Source: Arthrobacter sp. 9V
GTDB taxonomy: Bacteria > Actinomycetota > Actinomycetes > Actinomycetales > Micrococcaceae
Reading direction: 5' to 3'
Assembly: GCF_902506065.1 (NCBI RefSeq)
Contig: NZ_LR732912.1
Span: forward strand, 2,475,016 to 2,539,015
DNA: 64,000 nt
In this document: positions 24,584-33,697 of the stretch, in pieces
Layout: the number at the start of each line of letters is the position of its first letter
Position numbering within the stretch: the stretch's first letter is position 1
Position numbers and translations under genes: made by a program
The notes under the pieces: model-generated
What the model was told of the DNA's origin: nothing
The model's database searches: none
Seen by the model: only the letters and a program-made list of their open reading frames with translations

Positions 24584-24664
24584 GATGCCTCACTTAGGAC
24601 TATGTTTGGGGGTGTCATCGTTGACAAATCCCAGCCTAAGGAAGCCCCGCCCTCAGTGATATCG

Positions 24665-24674
24665 GTCACGTGAC
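24665..24674. promoter_or_regulatory. Palindrome GTCACGTGAC upstream of the symporter operon
   Basis: Ten-base perfect palindrome in the 105-base gap between the LuxR-type gene and the symporter operon. It lies 82 bases upstream of the small membrane protein start and could be a regulator site; the neighbouring LuxR-type protein is a candidate. Single occurrence, so weak support. Confidence 0.3.
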
Positions 24675-24688
24675 GTATCTTTTCCTCC

Positions 24689-25672
24689 CTATGAAGAGTG
24701 AATGAGTCGAAGTCCCTCGCGGGTAACAAGTGCGGCTGCTTCAGCACGGGATGAAACCCCGAGCTTTGCAAGGATGTGTTCGACGTGAGTCGAGACCGTT
24801 CGTCGGCTAACTACCAGCTCATCAGCTATCTCAGGGTTACTGACGCCATCAGCAAGAAGCGTGGCGATCTGAAGCTCTCTGGGAGTTAGCCCATAGGGCG
24901 GTAACACTTCCCGCTCTGCCACAAGGGCCGTGTTTTGTACACATCGTGTGATGCTGATTCTGTGGCAAGTCCCCTGACCGTCAAGCCAGATGTAGCTGCT
25001 GTCCCCATGACGGGCGAGCGGCAGAAGTAGCGGCCATAACGGTCCGTCCGATTGGAGTGTCTTGCCTAGCTCACGGCCAGCAATGGTTTGGTCAAAACCG
25101 GCAGCTATCACCGCCACGTTTGCGTCGCCATGCAATTCTTCGGCCAGGAGCCGGTACGGTTGGGATGGGTCACAGGCGGCGGCAAGCACCGGAAGGAACT
25201 GCTCGACAATTCTCCTGGCTTCTTCTGTTGCAGACCGTTCCCCCAACCAATTCATATGGATGGCTCCCACGTGATGCCCACCGGGCAACCAGAGACTGGC
25301 AGATATGCCTTCGTTAAAGCCTGCCGGTCGGAGATATTCTTCGGCCAGGGGCGTGAAGGCAAAATGAACGTCCCAATCACGATCAAGGTCTGCCCATCGG
25401 AGAGCCTGACGAACCCGGTTCCGCACCACACCGAACCCTGGATTCCTGGTTTCCGGGATGAAGTTTTCAAGCAGTTGTGACACGGCGTCCTCGGAGTAGC
25501 CGTCCGAGGTGAGTTTCTGGTGCTGAGATCGCTCCCCGGCAGGGTTCGACGCTGAAAGTAATACAGCATCACACCGCACCAGGTCGCGAAGGAGTCTGGT
25601 AATTTGCTCTGCGCGCTCAAGAGTGACCGGAGTTGCTGCAAAGGGAGTTTCTAATGCTGGATAGGCGCGCAT
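24689..25672 (-). CDS. LuxR-type helix-turn-helix regulator
   Basis: 327 residues. The C-terminal LuxR/GerE DNA-binding domain (LTPRELQIATLLADGVSNPEIADELVVSRRTVSTHVEHIL in pattern, about 258-320) is clear. The N-terminal 240 residues resemble a GAF-like sensor but no ligand motif is recognisable. AGGA lies eight bases before the ATG, ten bases after the LacI gene stop, so the two regulators are co-transcribed. Position just upstream of the symporter operon suggests it activates that operon. Confidence 0.85.
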   Translation of the reverse strand: MRAYPALETPFAATPVTLERAEQITRLLRDLVRCDAVLLSASNPAGERSQHQKLTSDGYSEDAVSQLLENFIPETRNPGFGVVRNRVRQALRWADLDRDWDVHFAFTPLAEEYLRPAGFNEGISASLWLPGGHHVGAIHMNWLGERSATEEARRIVEQFLPVLAAACDPSQPYRLLAEELHGDANVAVIAAGFDQTIAGRELGKTLQSDGPLWPLLLPLARHGDSSYIWLDGQGTCHRISITRCVQNTALVAEREVLPPYGLTPRELQIATLLADGVSNPEIADELVVSRRTVSTHVEHILAKLGVSSRAEAAALVTREGLRLIHSS

Positions 25673-25682
25673 TGAACCATTC

Positions 25683-26702
25683 CTAGTTGGGAGAATATGT
25701 TGATTCCCGGATGACCAGCTCCGGGGTCAGGCGCTCAGAGGACGGATTCTGTCCCTGGAGAACGGAAACGAGCAGCTCCAGCGCCCGGGTGCCCATGGTG
25801 TGCAGTGGTGAGCGCACGCTGGTCAAGGGCAAAGGCAGCTCTGCTGCGAGCTGAGTGTCGTTGTAGCCCGCCACGGCGACGTCCTTGCCCGGATGCAGTC
25901 CCGCGTCCCGCACTGCACCGAGAACACCAATAGCGGCGAAGTCATTGACAGCAAAAATGGCTGTCAATTTAGGGTTTTGTTTGAGGAGGTGTTCCGCTGC
26001 CTCATGGCCGCCTCTCGCATCGAAAGCGGAATTGACTGTTAGCACTTCAACGCCGGCTTTTCGGTACGTATCGACAAAGCCACCGCTCCGGTCCACGCCC
26101 GTGCTGGCGAAAGGTTCGCCAGCGACTACGCCAACCTTCTCGTGCCCAAGGTCCAGAAAGTGCTCGGCAACAAGGCTGCCTCCCAGATAGTCATCGCAGG
26201 TCACGGATGGATACTTGGACGCGTACCGGCTCACGAGAACGAAGGGAACTCCGCGCGCCGCCACTTCATCGAGTACAACTGCGTCACGGTGCGCGTCGCC
26301 GAGGATGAGGCCATCGACGTGACGGGACAAAGCCAAATCAATTCTGGCGCGCTGTTCGGCCGGGCGGTCGTAAGTGTTCATGACAAACGTGGCGAGTCCA
26401 TGGCGGGCACCCGCGTCTTCCACCCCCTCGTAGATAGTGGCGAGCACCATGTCAGATAACCGGGGAACCAATACTCCGATCAGATTGCTTTGCGCCGTTC
26501 GCAGGCTCTTTGCGTGTGGGTTGGGCCGATAACCGAGCCGCTGAGCCCAGTCACGCACTGCTGCTGCCGTAGCCGGTGATGCCGCGCGCGAAACCTCCTC
26601 AGGAGAGCCGCTGAGAACCCTCGACACTGTCGAGACGTCGAGCCCTGCCGCCTGCGCGATCGTTTTCAGCGTGACCGAGCTGCTTTTATATCTACCTGGC
26701 AT
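25683..26702 (-). CDS. LacI-family transcriptional regulator
   Basis: 339 residues from the ATG at 26702, which has GAGGAAG upstream; 14 further codons in frame upstream are not family-like. The LacI headpiece (VTLKTIAQAAGLDVSTVSRVL, residues 10-30 in pattern, with the hinge LRTAQSN) is followed by a periplasmic-binding-protein-like core with VDGLILGD and NDFAAIGVLGA. A palindromic LacI-type operator lies at 26753-26766 between this gene and the divergent amidase, so it probably represses both directions. LacI proteins usually bind sugars or nucleosides; here an amide or ester substrate may be the effector. Confidence 0.92.
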   Translation of the reverse strand: MPGRYKSSSVTLKTIAQAAGLDVSTVSRVLSGSPEEVSRAASPATAAAVRDWAQRLGYRPNPHAKSLRTAQSNLIGVLVPRLSDMVLATIYEGVEDAGARHGLATFVMNTYDRPAEQRARIDLALSRHVDGLILGDAHRDAVVLDEVAARGVPFVLVSRYASKYPSVTCDDYLGGSLVAEHFLDLGHEKVGVVAGEPFASTGVDRSGGFVDTYRKAGVEVLTVNSAFDARGGHEAAEHLLKQNPKLTAIFAVNDFAAIGVLGAVRDAGLHPGKDVAVAGYNDTQLAAELPLPLTSVRSPLHTMGTRALELLVSVLQGQNPSSERLTPELVIRESTYSPN

Positions 26703-26752
26703 CGTTGAAAACTTCCTCTGAGATTTGAGTACAAATCTTACCAAACGATTGT

Positions 26753-26766
26753 CCCAAACGTTTGGG
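26753..26766. promoter_or_regulatory. LacI-type operator CCCAAACGTTTGGG
   Basis: Fourteen-base perfect palindrome with the central CG typical of LacI-family operators, in the divergent promoter region of the LacI regulator and the amidase. A looser half-match (CCAAACGATTG) sits about ten bases to its left. Confidence 0.75.
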
Positions 26767-26817
26767 TATGGTTACATGCAATTCAACCAACACCATCTCA
26801 ATTGCAAAGAGGGACGT

Positions 26818-28179
26818 ATGCGATCGGCCGAAGCACGACTGAAGACTCCCCCTGGAGCTGGGTTTTTCGCCAACTTTGGTGTTTCCGAGCTCGCCGGCAT
26901 GATGCGGAGTGGGCTTATGACCCCAGCGGATCTTGTGGAAATTGCCTTGCAGGAGGCCCACCGCTGGCAGCCTTCGATCAACGCGTTCGTCTCGTTCGAT
27001 GAGAACGGCGCCCACGCTGCGGCGTCGAAGGCTCGCACTGAACTGGCCTCGGGCATTGATCGGGGGCCGCTGCACGGCATTCCTGTTGCCGTTAAGGACG
27101 TCATCGATGTACGAGGAATGCCAACAACTGCAGGTTCGCGTCACCGAAAAAACCACCTAGCCCGTGAAAACGCCGAATGCGTTGAACGGCTCGTCCAGGC
27201 AGGGGCGATCATTATTGGGAAGACCACGACCCACGAATTTGCGAACGGACCCACCGGAGATCGCTCTGCCACCGGCCCTACGCGCAACCCACACGATACG
27301 GACCATATGGCTGGTGGTTCGAGCAGCGGGTCCGCTGCCGCGGTTGCCGCTGGCATCATCCCGTTGGCGCTCGGTACCGACACCGGCGGCTCCGCTCGCA
27401 TTCCGGCGTCTTGCTGCGGCGTTGTAGGGCTCAAACCAACCCACGGAGCTTTGCCCACCCGCGGGATGGTGCCTTTGGCACCATCCCTGGACACCATAGG
27501 TTTGCTGGCCCGCACCGCGGCCGACTGTCTCCTGCTGTGGACCGCATTGAGGGGCACCCGGACTATAGCTCTCCCCCCTGGTATCGGATGGATCAAGCCG
27601 GATTCGATCTATCCGACCCAGCCTTCAATCACTTGTACGGTCCGAAGCAGGGTCGATCAACTTCTCACCGGGGAAGCCGACGTCCAGGAAGCCAGTGACC
27701 TCAGAGAGGCATACAGGATCATCCAAGGCAGTGAGGCATACGCCCAACATTCTGAGTTGATATTCAACTCGCCCGAACTTTACGACCCCGAAGTACTCGC
27801 GCGGTTGCTTTCCGGCGGCGAGATTCCAGGGTGGGAGTATGTCAAGGCGATGGAGCTTAGGCACAGTGCCCGCCAAAGAATCCAGCCTCTGCTGAATCGG
27901 TACGGGGTTCTGGCACTTCCGACGATCCCCCTGACCCCTCCCCGGCTCAACAGCCGTATGGAGTTCATCGACGGGAGCAGCCTGGAGACCCGGAAGGCTC
28001 TTCTCTCCCTAACAAGCCCATGGAGCGTTTTAGGACTCCCGGCCATCTCCATTCCAGCGGGCACAGCCGAAGGGCTGCCGGCTGGACTACAGCTGATAGG
28101 TCCCCCTGGAGCCGAATCCCAACTCTTGAGGGTGGCCGCGCAGATCGAAGAGACCCAGTACCCGATGAAAGGAAACTGA
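26818..28179 (+). CDS. Amidase (amidase-signature family)
   Basis: Hydrolyses an amide or ester through the Ser-cisSer-Lys triad. The 453-residue protein shows the lysine in AVKDVIDV (Lys93), the glycine/serine-rich signature GGSSSGSAAAVAAG (about 167-180) and the nucleophile region GTDTGGSARIPAS (Ser192). The ATG at 26818 has AGAGGGA upstream; 31 extra in-frame codons upstream would run through the LacI operator. The next gene starts in its stop (TGATG), so amidase and hydrolase form an operon, divergent from the LacI gene. Confidence 0.9.
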   Translation: MRSAEARLKTPPGAGFFANFGVSELAGMMRSGLMTPADLVEIALQEAHRWQPSINAFVSFDENGAHAAASKARTELASGIDRGPLHGIPVAVKDVIDVRGMPTTAGSRHRKNHLARENAECVERLVQAGAIIIGKTTTHEFANGPTGDRSATGPTRNPHDTDHMAGGSSSGSAAAVAAGIIPLALGTDTGGSARIPASCCGVVGLKPTHGALPTRGMVPLAPSLDTIGLLARTAADCLLLWTALRGTRTIALPPGIGWIKPDSIYPTQPSITCTVRSRVDQLLTGEADVQEASDLREAYRIIQGSEAYAQHSELIFNSPELYDPEVLARLLSGGEIPGWEYVKAMELRHSARQRIQPLLNRYGVLALPTIPLTPPRLNSRMEFIDGSSLETRKALLSLTSPWSVLGLPAISIPAGTAEGLPAGLQLIGPPGAESQLLRVAAQIEETQYPMKGN

Positions 28180-28988
28180 TGCGAACACTTACCTTCAACC
28201 GCGAAGGAACAACTTTGACGGCGGAGCTGCGAGAGGGTAGCGGTCCGCCGGTGGTGATTGTCCCTGGGGTGATGTCGGATGCGTACACTTGGCGCCCGGT
28301 CGCCAACGCTTTGAACTTGGCCAACCCGGTAATAGTCCTTAACCGCCGCGGGCGTCTGCCCAGTGGACCAACCGGCCAAGGGTACTCAGTCCGGACTGAA
28401 ATTGACGATTTGCACCACATCCTCAACACTCTCGAAGAGGACGTTCACTTGTTCGGCTGGAGCTATGGCGGACTGATTGCTCTGGAAACGGCGACAGAGC
28501 GACGCAACCTCCATTCTGTCATCGCGTATGAGCCCGTCTCCAGCCCGTTCGGATCGAACGCCCTTGAACCCCTGCGTCTTGCTCTTGGGAGGGGCGATTT
28601 GGACAGCGCAGTCGAGGTGGTAAAGCGGGTCATGGCCGGTTACTCCGCCGAATATATGGCAGCCCTGCGTGCAGACCCGATTTGGCCTGTCCTTCGTCCT
28701 CTTGTTCACCCCCTGGTTGATGAGCTGGCTGCAATAAATGACCATGTTGCAGCGCTCTCTCGATACAGGGAAATCACCGCTCCAATCACCCTGATGCTTG
28801 GCGAACGCAACGAAGAGAAGCCGCCATACGGTATCGCTTTCAATGTCTTTTCGCGTGCCCTTCCCGACGCCCAGATCGTACGCATGGCAAATCAGGGCCA
28901 TCTTGCACACAGTGAAGCGCCGGCCGTTCTGGCGGAGCACCTCACGCAAGCTGTCTTGAAGCACAACGAATCCCAACACTCCAGCTAG
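28179..28988 (+). CDS. Alpha/beta hydrolase
   Basis: 269-residue hydrolase. The nucleophile elbow LFGWSYGGLIAL (Ser95), the oxyanion segment VVIVPGVMSD and the catalytic histidine in MANQGHLAHSEAP are visible. Its ATG shares a base with the amidase stop, so translation is coupled. Size and motifs suggest an esterase or C-C hydrolase; the substrate is presumably produced or shared by the amidase. Confidence 0.87.
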   Translation: MRTLTFNREGTTLTAELREGSGPPVVIVPGVMSDAYTWRPVANALNLANPVIVLNRRGRLPSGPTGQGYSVRTEIDDLHHILNTLEEDVHLFGWSYGGLIALETATERRNLHSVIAYEPVSSPFGSNALEPLRLALGRGDLDSAVEVVKRVMAGYSAEYMAALRADPIWPVLRPLVHPLVDELAAINDHVAALSRYREITAPITLMLGERNEEKPPYGIAFNVFSRALPDAQIVRMANQGHLAHSEAPAVLAEHLTQAVLKHNESQHSS

Positions 28989-29138
28989 TTCGTCATTGCC
29001 GTCACGAAATATTCAGGCTTCCGGTCAACCTACTCACGGCGCCGTCGCTGGCAATGCTTACGCACGCCACCGGTTGGTCAACGTTGACTCGTCACTAGGA
29101 TGCGCCACGGTCCGCGACGAGCGTGGATCGCTCGTTGG

Positions 29139-30200
29139 TCATCGGCCCGGGTAAACCACGGCTTTGAGCTGGCCGGGCTGCCTGCCAGCTTTGAGGGCGT
29201 CCTCGGACTCAGCGAGTCCAAACTTGCCGGTGACCAGGATGTCCAGGTCTACTTTGCCCTCCGCGAGGAGTTGGATGGCGAGGGGCCAGGTGTTGGTGTA
29301 GCGGAATACGCCGGAGAGCCAGATCTCGCGGTTCTGGATGAAGGAAACCGGCAGTTCGACGTCGTCCGCGCCGAGTCCCACCAGGATCACGCGGCCCGCG
29401 GGTCCGACGGCCTTGATGCCGGAACGCACCGCTAGAGGGGCGCCGGAAGCGCCTATAAAGGCGTCGACGCCGAGCCCTTGCACGCTGTCCGTTTTCGCGT
29501 TCAGCGCGTGGGTGGCGCCGTGTTCCAGGGCGAAGGCGAGACGGTCCTCGGCGATGTCCGTGATGTAAATTTCACTTGCGCCGAAGGCCCGTGCGGCCTG
29601 CGCCGCAATGACGCCGATCGGTCCGGCGCCGGCGATCAGGACCCGGCTGCCGGGCTTGATTTCTGCGCGTTCGCACGCCCAGAGCCCGACGGAGAGCGGC
29701 TCTATCAAGGCGGCTGCTTCGTCGCTGACGTTGTCCGGGATGTCGTACGCGAAGTCGCTTTGGATGGTGACGTACTCGGCAAAGGCGCCGTCCACGGGAG
29801 GCGTCGCGTAGAACTCCATTTCCGGGCAGAGGTTGTAGCGTCCGGCCTTGCATTGCTTGCAGGTTCGGCAGGGGCGTTGCGGCTCGACGGCGACTCTCGC
29901 ACCAATGCGGGCGGGGTCCACTGAACTCCCGACGGCAGCAATCCGCCCTGCGAGTTCGTGGCCGAGGATCAAGGGGTGGTCCACTATGTAATCGCCGATC
30001 CGCCCGTGCTCGTAGTAGTGGACGTCGCTTCCGCAGACTCCGACCGCTGATACCTCCACCAGCACCTGGTCGGCGTCGAGGTGCGGGATGGGCAGCGTTA
30101 CCATGGTCATTTCCCCTTGGCGCTGCAGGATGGCCGCACGCATGGTGGCTGGCAGCTCCGGCTGGTTAAGCAAGGGGGTTTGGGTCGTTGAGGTTGTCAT
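29139..30200 (-). CDS. Zinc-dependent medium-chain dehydrogenase (sorbitol/xylitol dehydrogenase-like)
   Basis: NAD(P)-dependent oxidation of a polyol or sugar alcohol. From the ATG at 30200 (AAAGGA upstream) it has 353 residues: catalytic zinc ligands Cys56 and His81-Glu82 (in LGHELAGR), the four structural-zinc cysteines 111, 114, 117 and 125, and a Rossmann segment IAGAGPIGVIAAQAA. It is the last gene after the SBP and two permeases of the adjacent importer, so it probably oxidises the imported polyol or sugar. The long frame upstream of 30200 is a shadow of the permease gene. Confidence 0.9.
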   Translation of the reverse strand: MTTSTTQTPLLNQPELPATMRAAILQRQGEMTMVTLPIPHLDADQVLVEVSAVGVCGSDVHYYEHGRIGDYIVDHPLILGHELAGRIAAVGSSVDPARIGARVAVEPQRPCRTCKQCKAGRYNLCPEMEFYATPPVDGAFAEYVTIQSDFAYDIPDNVSDEAAALIEPLSVGLWACERAEIKPGSRVLIAGAGPIGVIAAQAARAFGASEIYITDIAEDRLAFALEHGATHALNAKTDSVQGLGVDAFIGASGAPLAVRSGIKAVGPAGRVILVGLGADDVELPVSFIQNREIWLSGVFRYTNTWPLAIQLLAEGKVDLDILVTGKFGLAESEDALKAGRQPGQLKAVVYPGR

Positions 30201-30241
30201 GATTTCGGGTCCTTTGGAGTTGATTACTTGACCGCGCTGAA

Positions 30242-31156
30242 TTACTTGACCGCGCCGAGCGAGAGGCCCTGGACGAGCTTGTCCTGAGCCGCGAATCCAG
30301 CGAGCAGCACTGGCAGCGAAATGACGACGGCAGCCGCGCAGACTTTGGCTAGGAAGAGGCCTTGGCTGGAAACAAATCCGGTCAGGAACACGGGAGCAGT
30401 GCCTGCCACAACGCCTGTGAGTACCCGGGCCAACAGCAGTTCGTTCCAGCTGAAGATGAAGCAGATCAGGGCTGTGGCTGCGATGCCAGGCATCGCGACT
30501 GGTGCGATCACCTTGCGCAGCGTGAGGATCAGGTTGGCGCCGTCGATCTGGGCCGCTTCCAGCATTTCGACGGGGACTTCGGCGAGGAAGGACCGCATCA
30601 TCCACACTGCGATAGGCAGGTTCATGGAGGTGTACATGAGGATCAGGAACCAGATGTTGTCCAGTGCGCCAACGGTCTTGGCAAAGAGGTACAGCGGCAG
30701 GATCGCCGCGACCACCGGCATCATCTTGGTGGAGAGGAAGAAGAACATGACGTCCGTCCACTTCTTCACCGGCCGGATGGACAGGGCATAAGCGGCGGGA
30801 ATGGCCAGGACGAGCACCAGAACCGTGGACAGGATGGAGGCCGTGGCGGAGTTGATCAGCGAAGGCCACGGGCTGACGCCTGAGGTCTCCCCGAAGAACT
30901 CCTTGTAAGCGTCCAGGGTGAGATTGGCAGCCAATGACGGCGGGTTGGTGGCGGCGTCAGTCTCGGAGTGGAACGAGGTCAGGATCATCCAGAGGACGGG
31001 TGTGGCAAAGAGCAGCGCGAGCAGCCAGGCGGCGAGACCGGCGGCCGTGTTGTTGCGGGTGGGGTCCATGCGGGACTTGCCGCGACGGCGGGTTCCCGAC
31101 GGCGTGCTGGACTTTTCAGGCGTGGTGCGGGCTGCGGCAGGACTGAGTGTGCTCAT
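30242..31156 (-). CDS. Carbohydrate ABC transporter permease (MalG/CUT1 type)
   Basis: Six-helix inner-membrane permease of 304 residues with the ATPase-contacting EAA loop EAAQIDGANLILTLRKVIAP. The start overlaps the partner permease by four bases. Works with the permease at 31153 and the binding protein at 32142. No ATPase gene in the locus. Confidence 0.92.
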   Translation of the reverse strand: MSTLSPAAARTTPEKSSTPSGTRRRGKSRMDPTRNNTAAGLAAWLLALLFATPVLWMILTSFHSETDAATNPPSLAANLTLDAYKEFFGETSGVSPWPSLINSATASILSTVLVLVLAIPAAYALSIRPVKKWTDVMFFFLSTKMMPVVAAILPLYLFAKTVGALDNIWFLILMYTSMNLPIAVWMMRSFLAEVPVEMLEAAQIDGANLILTLRKVIAPVAMPGIAATALICFIFSWNELLLARVLTGVVAGTAPVFLTGFVSSQGLFLAKVCAAAVVISLPVLLAGFAAQDKLVQGLSLGAVK

Positions 31157-32121
31157 CGTGCTGCCTCCTTCTTGAAGAGCGAGAAAACGGTGCGGAGGGC
31201 GAAGGTCGCCACGAGGATGGTGCCAATGACCACCACCACGCCGGCCGCGGAGGCCAGCCCGTATTCATTGGCGTAGTAGAACGTCTGGTAGATCGCGTAA
31301 GGGAGGTTCGCTGTACCCAGGCCACCGGACGTAAGGGTGAAGACGGCGTCGAAATTCTGGACAATGTAGATGGCACCCAAGAGCCCCCCAAGTTCCAGGT
31401 ACTGCCGCAGGTGCGGGAGTGTCAGGTGCCGGAAGATGGCCCACGGTGTGGCACCGTCCATCTGGGCTGCCTCTACGGTGTCCATGGGCCGGGACTGGAG
31501 GCCGGCCAGCAGGATGAGCATCATAAATGGAGTCCATTGCCACACCAGCGAGATGATCACGGCCATCAGCGGTGCTTGCGACAGCAGGTCCAGCTGGGGA
31601 GGAGTATCGCTGCCGAACAGGGACCATGCCCACGTCAGGATGCCGTTGATCAGGCCGTAGGTGGGGTTGAGCAGTGCGTGCTTCCAGATCAGGGCAGCGG
31701 CCACGGGCACTACCAGGAACGGTGCAATCAGCAGTGTCCTTGCCAGTCCGCGTCCGATGAATTTCTTATCCAGCAGCAGGGCCAGGCCCAGGCCGATGAC
31801 CAGACTCGCCAGGACCACGGCCACCGTGAGGAGGATGGTGGTGAAGATTGCTTGGCGGAGATCGGGATCTGTTAGGACCGTGACGTAGTTCTCGAAGCCG
31901 GCGAAACCGGTGGTGCCGGGGCTCAGGCTGTTCCAGTTCAGGAACGAGATGATCAGGGTCACCACGAAGGGGAGCTGGGTGACGATGATGAGGAAAATCA
32001 GGGCTGGAAGCAGTGGCGCGCGCCGTGCCCAGGCCAGGGCGCGTTCCCGCGATGCTTTGTTTCGTGAAGGTTTGGCTGTGGCATGTCCCGGGCGGGAGAT
32101 GCGCGCCGTTGCGGTAGTCAT
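31153..32121 (-). CDS. Carbohydrate ABC transporter permease (MalF/CUT1 type)
   Basis: 322-residue permease with six predicted helices after a basic N-terminus and the EAA loop EAAQMDGATPWAIFRHLTLP. Co-transcribed between the binding protein and the second permease. Its pairing with a polyol-type dehydrogenase suggests a sugar alcohol such as sorbitol or mannitol as substrate, by analogy to other actinobacterial polyol importers. Confidence 0.92.
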   Translation of the reverse strand: MTTATARISRPGHATAKPSRNKASRERALAWARRAPLLPALIFLIIVTQLPFVVTLIISFLNWNSLSPGTTGFAGFENYVTVLTDPDLRQAIFTTILLTVAVVLASLVIGLGLALLLDKKFIGRGLARTLLIAPFLVVPVAAALIWKHALLNPTYGLINGILTWAWSLFGSDTPPQLDLLSQAPLMAVIISLVWQWTPFMMLILLAGLQSRPMDTVEAAQMDGATPWAIFRHLTLPHLRQYLELGGLLGAIYIVQNFDAVFTLTSGGLGTANLPYAIYQTFYYANEYGLASAAGVVVVIGTILVATFALRTVFSLFKKEAAR

Positions 32122-32141
32122 GATGTTCTCCTGCGGTTCGG

Positions 32142-33494
32142 TTATTGCTTGTTCTTGTATTTGTCGCCAACTTTTTGCGCGGCTTCCTGGCCCTTGGTCA
32201 AGGCCTCAGCCACGCTCCCCTGTCCGGCAATGGCAGAGCTGACGCCTTGGGAGACGTTGGTGCCGAGAGCGGCGAACTCGGGGATGCCGACAAACTGGAT
32301 GCCGACGGCGGGGCGTTCCTGGAGGCCGGGGTTCTTAGGGTCTGCATTCTCGATGGCAAAGCGTTCGGCTTCGAAGAACGGGGCGGCGTTCTGGAAGTCG
32401 GCGTTCTCATACGTGGAGATGCGCTTGCCTGAGGGCACCTTTGCCCAGCCGAGCTTGGAGGCGACCAGTTCTTCGTATTCCTTGGAGCTGGCCCATGCGA
32501 TGAACTTCTCAGCGGAGTCTTTTTTCTTGGAAGCCGCTTGCAAAGCCCAGGACCAAGTCCACAACCAGCCGGAGGATGAGGTTTCTTTCACCGGGGCCTG
32601 GGCGTATCCGATCTTGCCCTTCACCGGGGAAGCTTCGGCCTCCAGCGCGCCGGCGGCCGAGGTTGCGTCGTACCACATGGCCACTTTGCTTTGCGTCAGG
32701 TTATTCAGGCACTCCGTGAAGCCTGCCTGGGCTGCACCGGCCTGGCCATGTTCCCGCACCAGTTTGGTGTAGAACTGGGTTGCTTCGGTGAATTCGGGCG
32801 AGTTGACCTTCGCGTTCCAGTCTTTGTCGAACCAGGTACCGCCGAAGGTGTTGACCACCGTTGTCAGCGGCGCGAAGACCTGCCCCCAACCAGGCTGGCC
32901 GCGGAGGCAGATGCCCTTCATCCCGGGTTCCGCGCCGTCCACCTTTGCGGCGAGCTCGGCCACTTCATCCCAGGTGGGCTTCTCCGGCATGGTCAGACCC
33001 TTGGCATCGAAAACGTCCTTCCGGTACATCAGGAAGGAGGATTCACCATAGAACGGCTCACCATAGAGTTTGCCGTCCGTGCCGGTGAGGGACGCAGTGT
33101 AGGCGGGCAGAATGTCGTCCTGCTTGAACTCGGGATCCTTGGCCACGTTGTCCAGAGGGGCCAACCAGCCGTTGGCGGAGTAGAAGGGGATCTCGTAGTT
33201 GGACAACGAAGCGACGTCGTATTGTCCGGCCTGGCTGGAGAACTCCTGGCTGATTTTCGCCCTGACATCGTTCTCCGGCAGCACCGTGTAGTTCACGCGG
33301 ATGCCGGTCTCCTTGGTGAAGTTATCCGCAGTGAGCCTCTGCAGGTCTTCCATCTGCGGGTTGTTGACCATCAGGACGCTGATGCTGTTCTGGTCACCAG
33401 CTCCGGTTCCGCCCGCTCCGGCGCAGGCCGTGGCGGTGAGCGCGATGGACAAAGCGCCGGCTGCAAGGGCTGCCGCACGTGTTTTTGAGCGCAT
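32142..33494 (-). CDS. Sugar ABC transporter substrate-binding lipoprotein
   Basis: 450-residue extracellular solute-binding protein (family 1). The N-terminus is a lipoprotein signal: basic MRSKTRAAA, hydrophobic core, then lipobox LTATAC, so it is anchored outside the membrane by Cys24. First gene of the four-gene importer-dehydrogenase operon, with GAAGGAG before its ATG, divergent from the AraC-type regulator at 33698. The ligand is presumed to be a polyol or sugar from context. Confidence 0.93.
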   Translation of the reverse strand: MRSKTRAAALAAGALSIALTATACAGAGGTGAGDQNSISVLMVNNPQMEDLQRLTADNFTKETGIRVNYTVLPENDVRAKISQEFSSQAGQYDVASLSNYEIPFYSANGWLAPLDNVAKDPEFKQDDILPAYTASLTGTDGKLYGEPFYGESSFLMYRKDVFDAKGLTMPEKPTWDEVAELAAKVDGAEPGMKGICLRGQPGWGQVFAPLTTVVNTFGGTWFDKDWNAKVNSPEFTEATQFYTKLVREHGQAGAAQAGFTECLNNLTQSKVAMWYDATSAAGALEAEASPVKGKIGYAQAPVKETSSSGWLWTWSWALQAASKKKDSAEKFIAWASSKEYEELVASKLGWAKVPSGKRISTYENADFQNAAPFFEAERFAIENADPKNPGLQERPAVGIQFVGIPEFAALGTNVSQGVSSAIAGQGSVAEALTKGQEAAQKVGDKYKNKQ

Positions 33495-33644
33495 TGAGGA
33501 CTCCTTCGTTCTTCGGGGGGGTGCGCAGTCTCCGCACTCCTACTACTGCGTGGAAGTACAAGACCTGGGCAAGGCATTCGACCGGATGACCGGGGCGCCT
33601 CGCTGTGTTCCTCAAGATTAGGCGTGTGGGGTGGGGCACAACTA

Positions 33645-33660
33645 GCGTCATAGATGACGC
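33645..33660. promoter_or_regulatory. Inverted repeat GCGTCA-N4-TGACGC in the divergent promoter region
   Basis: Perfect six-base arms around TAGA, between the importer operon and the AraC-type gene, 38 bases before the latter's start. It could be an AraC-type or other regulator site. Seen once in the window. Confidence 0.4.
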
Positions 33661-33697
33661 ATACTGATACTTATTTTCCCTACCAGTTGGAGGCCCC

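Noticed and set aside
29139..30869. 576-codon reading of the polyol dehydrogenase as a fusion with an upstream domain
   Set aside because: The extra N-terminal part is an out-of-frame reading of the permease gene; the dehydrogenase has its own ATG and ribosome site at 30200.
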